Shown one piece after another: positions 61,385-64,000 of a stretch of 64,000 nucleotides of DNA. Below the pieces are notes generated by a model. That model ran no database searches. It had not been told where the DNA came from and worked only from the letters and a program-made list of their open reading frames with translations. This stretch comes from an uncultured Flavobacteriaceae bacterium (lineage in GTDB: Bacteria > Bacteroidota > Bacteroidia > Flavobacteriales > Flavobacteriaceae). The stretch is from assembly GCA_938029725.1 (NCBI GenBank), contig CALHGE010000037.1, forward strand, positions 50,668-114,667, read 5' to 3'. Each line of letters begins with the position of its first letter. Position 1 is the first letter of the stretch. A program made the position numbers and the translations under genes.

Positions 61385-62416
61385 ATGGTTTTTACAGCAA
61401 GTCAGATTGCGGGTATCTTAGAGGGAGAAGTAGAAGGGAATCCAGAGATAGCCGTACATAAGCTAGCCAAAATCGAAGAAGGCGAGAAGGGCTCGCTGAC
61501 CTTTTTAGCGAACCCGAAGTATACCCCGTATATCTACACTACAAAAGCTTCGATTACGATTGTAAACAAAGATTTTACTCCTGATCAAAGTTTATCGACC
61601 ACTTTAATAAAGGTGGAAGATGCCTATGAGTCATTTTCTAAATTATTAGAATACTATGATCAAGTAAAGAATACTAAAACCGGTATCGAGAACCCGGTTT
61701 ACTTGTCAGAAACCGTTACACATGGAGAAGGCCTATATATGGGTGCTTTTTCATATGTTGGTGATAACGTGATGATGGGAAAAAATGTTAAGATATACCC
61801 TAATGCTTACGTTGGTGACAACGTAACGCTAGACGACAATGTTATAATTTTTGCAGGTGCTAAAGTCTATTCTGAAACGGTCATTGGTAAAAATTGCGTT
61901 ATACAAAGTGGTGCGATCATAGGATCAGATGGTTTTGGTTTCGCTCCAAGTAAAAACGGCACATTTAGTAAGATTCCTCAAACGGGTAATGTGATTCTTG
62001 AAGATGATGTGGATATTGGTGCAGGTACCACAATTGATAGGGCAACTATGGGGTCTACGATATTAAGAAAAGGTGTAAAACTTGATAATCAAATACAAAT
62101 TGCGCATAATGTAGAGATAGGAGAACATACCGTAATTGCTGCACAGACAGGTGTTGCAGGATCTACAAAAATTGGAAAACGTTGTATGATTGGCGGTCAA
62201 GTAGGAATTGTGGGCCATATTACAATTGGCGATAATGTTCGCATACAAGCACAATCTGGTATAGGTAGAAATGTTAAAGACAATGAGATTTTACAAGGGT
62301 CACCTGCCTTAAACTATGGCGATTATAATAAATCATATGTTCATTTTAAAAATTTCCCCAAGATTGTAAACCAAATTAACGAACTGGAAAAAAAGATTAA
62401 TGGTAATAACAACTAG
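61385..62416 (+). CDS. lpxD: UDP-3-O-acylglucosamine N-acyltransferase
   Basis: A 343-residue LpxD. An N-terminal uridine-binding domain (SLTFLANPKYTPYIY, residues ~37-52) precedes a left-handed beta-helix of hexapeptide repeats (about 100-300). The catalytic His241 is in QIAHNVEIG, and GSDGFGFAPSKNG carries the acyl-chain region. It adds the second 3-hydroxyacyl chain in lipid A synthesis. It overlaps lpxC-fabZ by 17 nt, so the two are translated from one message. Confidence 0.96.
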   Translation: MVFTASQIAGILEGEVEGNPEIAVHKLAKIEEGEKGSLTFLANPKYTPYIYTTKASITIVNKDFTPDQSLSTTLIKVEDAYESFSKLLEYYDQVKNTKTGIENPVYLSETVTHGEGLYMGAFSYVGDNVMMGKNVKIYPNAYVGDNVTLDDNVIIFAGAKVYSETVIGKNCVIQSGAIIGSDGFGFAPSKNGTFSKIPQTGNVILEDDVDIGAGTTIDRATMGSTILRKGVKLDNQIQIAHNVEIGEHTVIAAQTGVAGSTKIGKRCMIGGQVGIVGHITIGDNVRIQAQSGIGRNVKDNEILQGSPALNYGDYNKSYVHFKNFPKIVNQINELEKKINGNNN

Positions 62417-63803
62417 CAATAAACAAAGAACTATAGAAAAAGAGGTCGTCCTGAAAGGTGTAGGACTTCACACAGGGGAAAATGTTACAATGAAATTTGT
62501 TCCTGCTCCAGAGAATCATGGGTATAAGTTTAAAAGGGTTGACTTAGAAGGCGCACCCATCATAGAGGCTGATGCCAACTATGTTGTAAATACCCAGCGA
62601 GGTACTAATTTGGAAAAAAACGGAGTTAAAATTCAAACCTCTGAGCATGTTTTAGCGGCTTTAGTAGGATTGGAAATTGACAATGTAATGATAGAGCTTG
62701 ATGCTCCTGAACCACCAATTATGGATGGTTCATCTAAATTTTTTGTAGAAGCTTTAGAAGATGCTGGCGCAGTAGAGCAAAATGCGTTTAGAGAGGTATA
62801 TGTAATCAAAGATATTATCAGTTTTAAGGATGATGAAACCGGTAGTGAGATTACTATTATTCCTTCAGATAGCTACCAAGTAACCACTATGGTTGATTTT
62901 GGAACCAAAGTTTTAGGTACCCAAAATGCTACTCTAGAGAAACTATCTGATTTTAAAAGCGAAATATCTGATGCACGGACTTTTAGTTTTTTGCATGAAT
63001 TAGAAGCATTACTAGAACATGGATTGATAAAAGGGGGTGACCTTAATAATGCTATAGTCTATGTAGATAAAGAGATATCTGAAAATACGATGCGTAAATT
63101 ATTGAAAGCTTTTAATAAAGAAAAGCTTTCTGTAAAACCTAATGGCATTTTAGATAACTTAACGCTGCATCAGCCTAATGAAGCTGCGCGTCACAAATTG
63201 TTAGATGTAATCGGTGATTTAGCGTTAGCAGGTATAAGAATTCAAGGTAAAATTATTGCAAACAAACCAGGGCATTTTGTAAACACAAAATTTGCTAAGA
63301 AGTTGTCTAAAATTATCAAAACAGAGCGCAGAAATAAAGTGCCTCAATATGATTTGAACCAGCCTCCATTGATGGATGCCGTTGAAATAATGAGAAGGTT
63401 ACCGCATAGGCCTCCGTTTCTTTTAATAGATACTATTTTAGAGCTTAGTGACACACATGTTGTTGGCACTAAAAATGTAACTATGAACGAGCCATTTTTT
63501 GTTGGTCATTTTCCAGGAGCTCCAGTAATGCCCGGAGTACTTCAAGTTGAAGCTATGGCTCAAACCGGTGGTATTTTAGTATTAAATACCGTTCCTGATC
63601 CTGAAAATTATTTAACATTTTTCATGAAAATGGATAATGTGAAATTTAAACAAAAAGTAGTGCCTGGTGATACTTTAATATTTAAGTGCTCTTTAATAAC
63701 ACCAATTAGACGAGGAATATGCCACATGCAAGGCTATGCATATGCTAATGGTAAATTATGTGCAGAAGCAGAACTAATGGCACAAATCTCAAAAGTAAAA
63801 TAA
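62400..63803 (+). CDS. Fused UDP-3-O-acyl-GlcNAc deacetylase / 3-hydroxyacyl-ACP dehydratase (LpxC-FabZ)
   Basis: A 467-residue fusion. The LpxC half (1-~300) has zinc ligand His83 (TSEHVLAAL), SDARTFSFL, and the HKLLDVIGDLAL block with further zinc/catalytic residues. The FabZ half (~325-467) has LPHRPPFLLIDTI and GHFPGAPVMPGVLQVEAMAQTGG with catalytic His370 and Glu384. It links lipid A deacetylation with fatty-acid dehydration, a fusion typical of Bacteroidota. It overlaps lpxD by 17 nt. Normally lpxA follows at once; here a tandem repeat begins on its stop codon instead. Confidence 0.97.
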   Translation: MVITTSNKQRTIEKEVVLKGVGLHTGENVTMKFVPAPENHGYKFKRVDLEGAPIIEADANYVVNTQRGTNLEKNGVKIQTSEHVLAALVGLEIDNVMIELDAPEPPIMDGSSKFFVEALEDAGAVEQNAFREVYVIKDIISFKDDETGSEITIIPSDSYQVTTMVDFGTKVLGTQNATLEKLSDFKSEISDARTFSFLHELEALLEHGLIKGGDLNNAIVYVDKEISENTMRKLLKAFNKEKLSVKPNGILDNLTLHQPNEAARHKLLDVIGDLALAGIRIQGKIIANKPGHFVNTKFAKKLSKIIKTERRNKVPQYDLNQPPLMDAVEIMRRLPHRPPFLLIDTILELSDTHVVGTKNVTMNEPFFVGHFPGAPVMPGVLQVEAMAQTGGILVLNTVPDPENYLTFFMKMDNVKFKQKVVPGDTLIFKCSLITPIRRGICHMQGYAYANGKLCAEAELMAQISKVK

Positions 63804-64000
63804 ATATTAAAGAAATGAACTGAGCTAAGCTCAAAATTAAATGGAAGAAAGAAGATTCAAAAGCGAACACATTTCTGCCAATTTATCAAAATAAATATTA
63901 GAGAAATGAACCGAGCTAAGCTCGAAATTAAATGGAAGAAAGAAGGTTCTAAAGCGAACACATTTCTACCAATTTATTAAAATAAATATTAGAGAAATGA
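63801..64000 (+). repeat. 91-bp tandem repeat array (two full copies plus a truncated third)
   Basis: Copies start at 63801, 63892 and 63983, an exact 91-bp period; the third is cut by the window edge after 18 nt. Copies 1 and 2 differ at 7 of 91 positions. The array begins on the TAA stop of lpxC-fabZ. Each copy has a 13-bp dyad: TGAGCTAAGCTCA (63821-63833) in copy 1 and CGAGCTAAGCTCG (63912-63924) in copy 2; the outer pair changes from T-A to C-G together, preserving the symmetry. A period not divisible by three argues against one long coding frame, though copy 2 contains an ATG frame of 24 codons (63906-63980) that is broken at codon 3 in copy 1. Confidence 0.95.

Noticed and set aside
63877..63887. 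Second apparent compensatory change (G to A and C to T) at repeat positions 77 and 87
   Set aside because: The two positions could pair on paper, but the intervening bases do not form a stem, so it is probably coincidence.
1..64000. CRISPR arrays, tRNA/rRNA genes, insertion sequences, prophage
   Set aside because: No direct-repeat/spacer arrays, no recognisable cloverleaf, no transposase or phage protein among the reading frames. A computed search (tRNAscan, CRISPR finder) would settle this.

Overview
The window is ordinary chromosome from a Bacteroidota bacterium, most likely a marine Flavobacteriaceae member (Maribacter/Zobellia/Arenibacter-like by gene content; genus not provable here). 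Support: AT-rich DNA, a fused LpxC-FabZ, PorX (type IX secretion regulator), a sigma/FecR/TonB-receptor trio, TonB receptors with carboxypeptidase-regulatory N-termini, flavobacterial orphan families (DUF6146-like, TIGR02757, DUF4258), many small lipoproteins, and promoters of the Bacteroidota TAnnTTTG type. I see no tRNA, rRNA, CRISPR array, prophage or insertion sequence, and no clearly broken gene.

Left part. 1-4282 is a hydroxyproline-degradation operon entered at its 3' end: the tail of a dihydrodipicolinate-synthase-family deaminase, a small DUF1272 zinc protein, alpha-ketoglutarate semialdehyde dehydrogenase, 4-hydroxyproline 2-epimerase and a FAD D-amino-acid dehydrogenase. 4279-9389 is a minus-strand run of secreted hydrolases and unknowns (NTF2-like lipoprotein, SGNH hydrolase, membrane protein, alpha/beta hydrolase, EcsC, nitrilase). 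9636-11848 holds a PAS histidine kinase and a single-domain response regulator. 12207-18595 holds an S10 peptidase, a Gfo/Idh/MocA oxidoreductase, TIGR02757, a CPBP protease, a LolD-like ATPase, folE and small membrane proteins.

Middle. 18792-22332 is a sulfite-oxidation cassette: molybdenum sulfite dehydrogenase, membrane-anchored cytochrome c, lipoprotein rhodanese and a fatty-acid-hydroxylase-like membrane protein. 22436-25802 (minus) encodes a small lipoprotein, a TonB receptor resembling ZnuD-type metal receptors and a small CxxC protein. 25851-30852 contains unknowns, DUF937, serA, serC and a LuxC-like acyl-CoA reductase, with a divergent dicluster ferredoxin. A methyltransferase with an (ACT)8 microsatellite just upstream of its start, a secreted unknown and an agmatinase-like enzyme follow. 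34732-39402 is the TonB receptor / FecR / ECF sigma unit.

Right part. 39711-47706: ACT protein, ychF, parE-parC, mscL, a second hydroxylase-like protein. 47879-57664: YkgJ, TerC, M14 peptidase, Lrp regulator, DinB, aroB, proline dehydrogenase, alanine dehydrogenase and small proteins. 57931-59889 is porX-tsaE; then a divergent HD phosphohydrolase, and lpxD with lpxC-fabZ. The window ends inside a 91-bp tandem repeat that starts on the stop codon of lpxC-fabZ.

Most unusual signals: the 91-bp repeats with a compensatory base-pair change in an internal dyad; the (ACT)8 tract; a beta-clamp-like QITLF peptide at the extreme C-terminus of ParC; and several genes whose promoter-like -7 element lies only 4-9 nt before the start codon, two of them directly behind a terminator hairpin.
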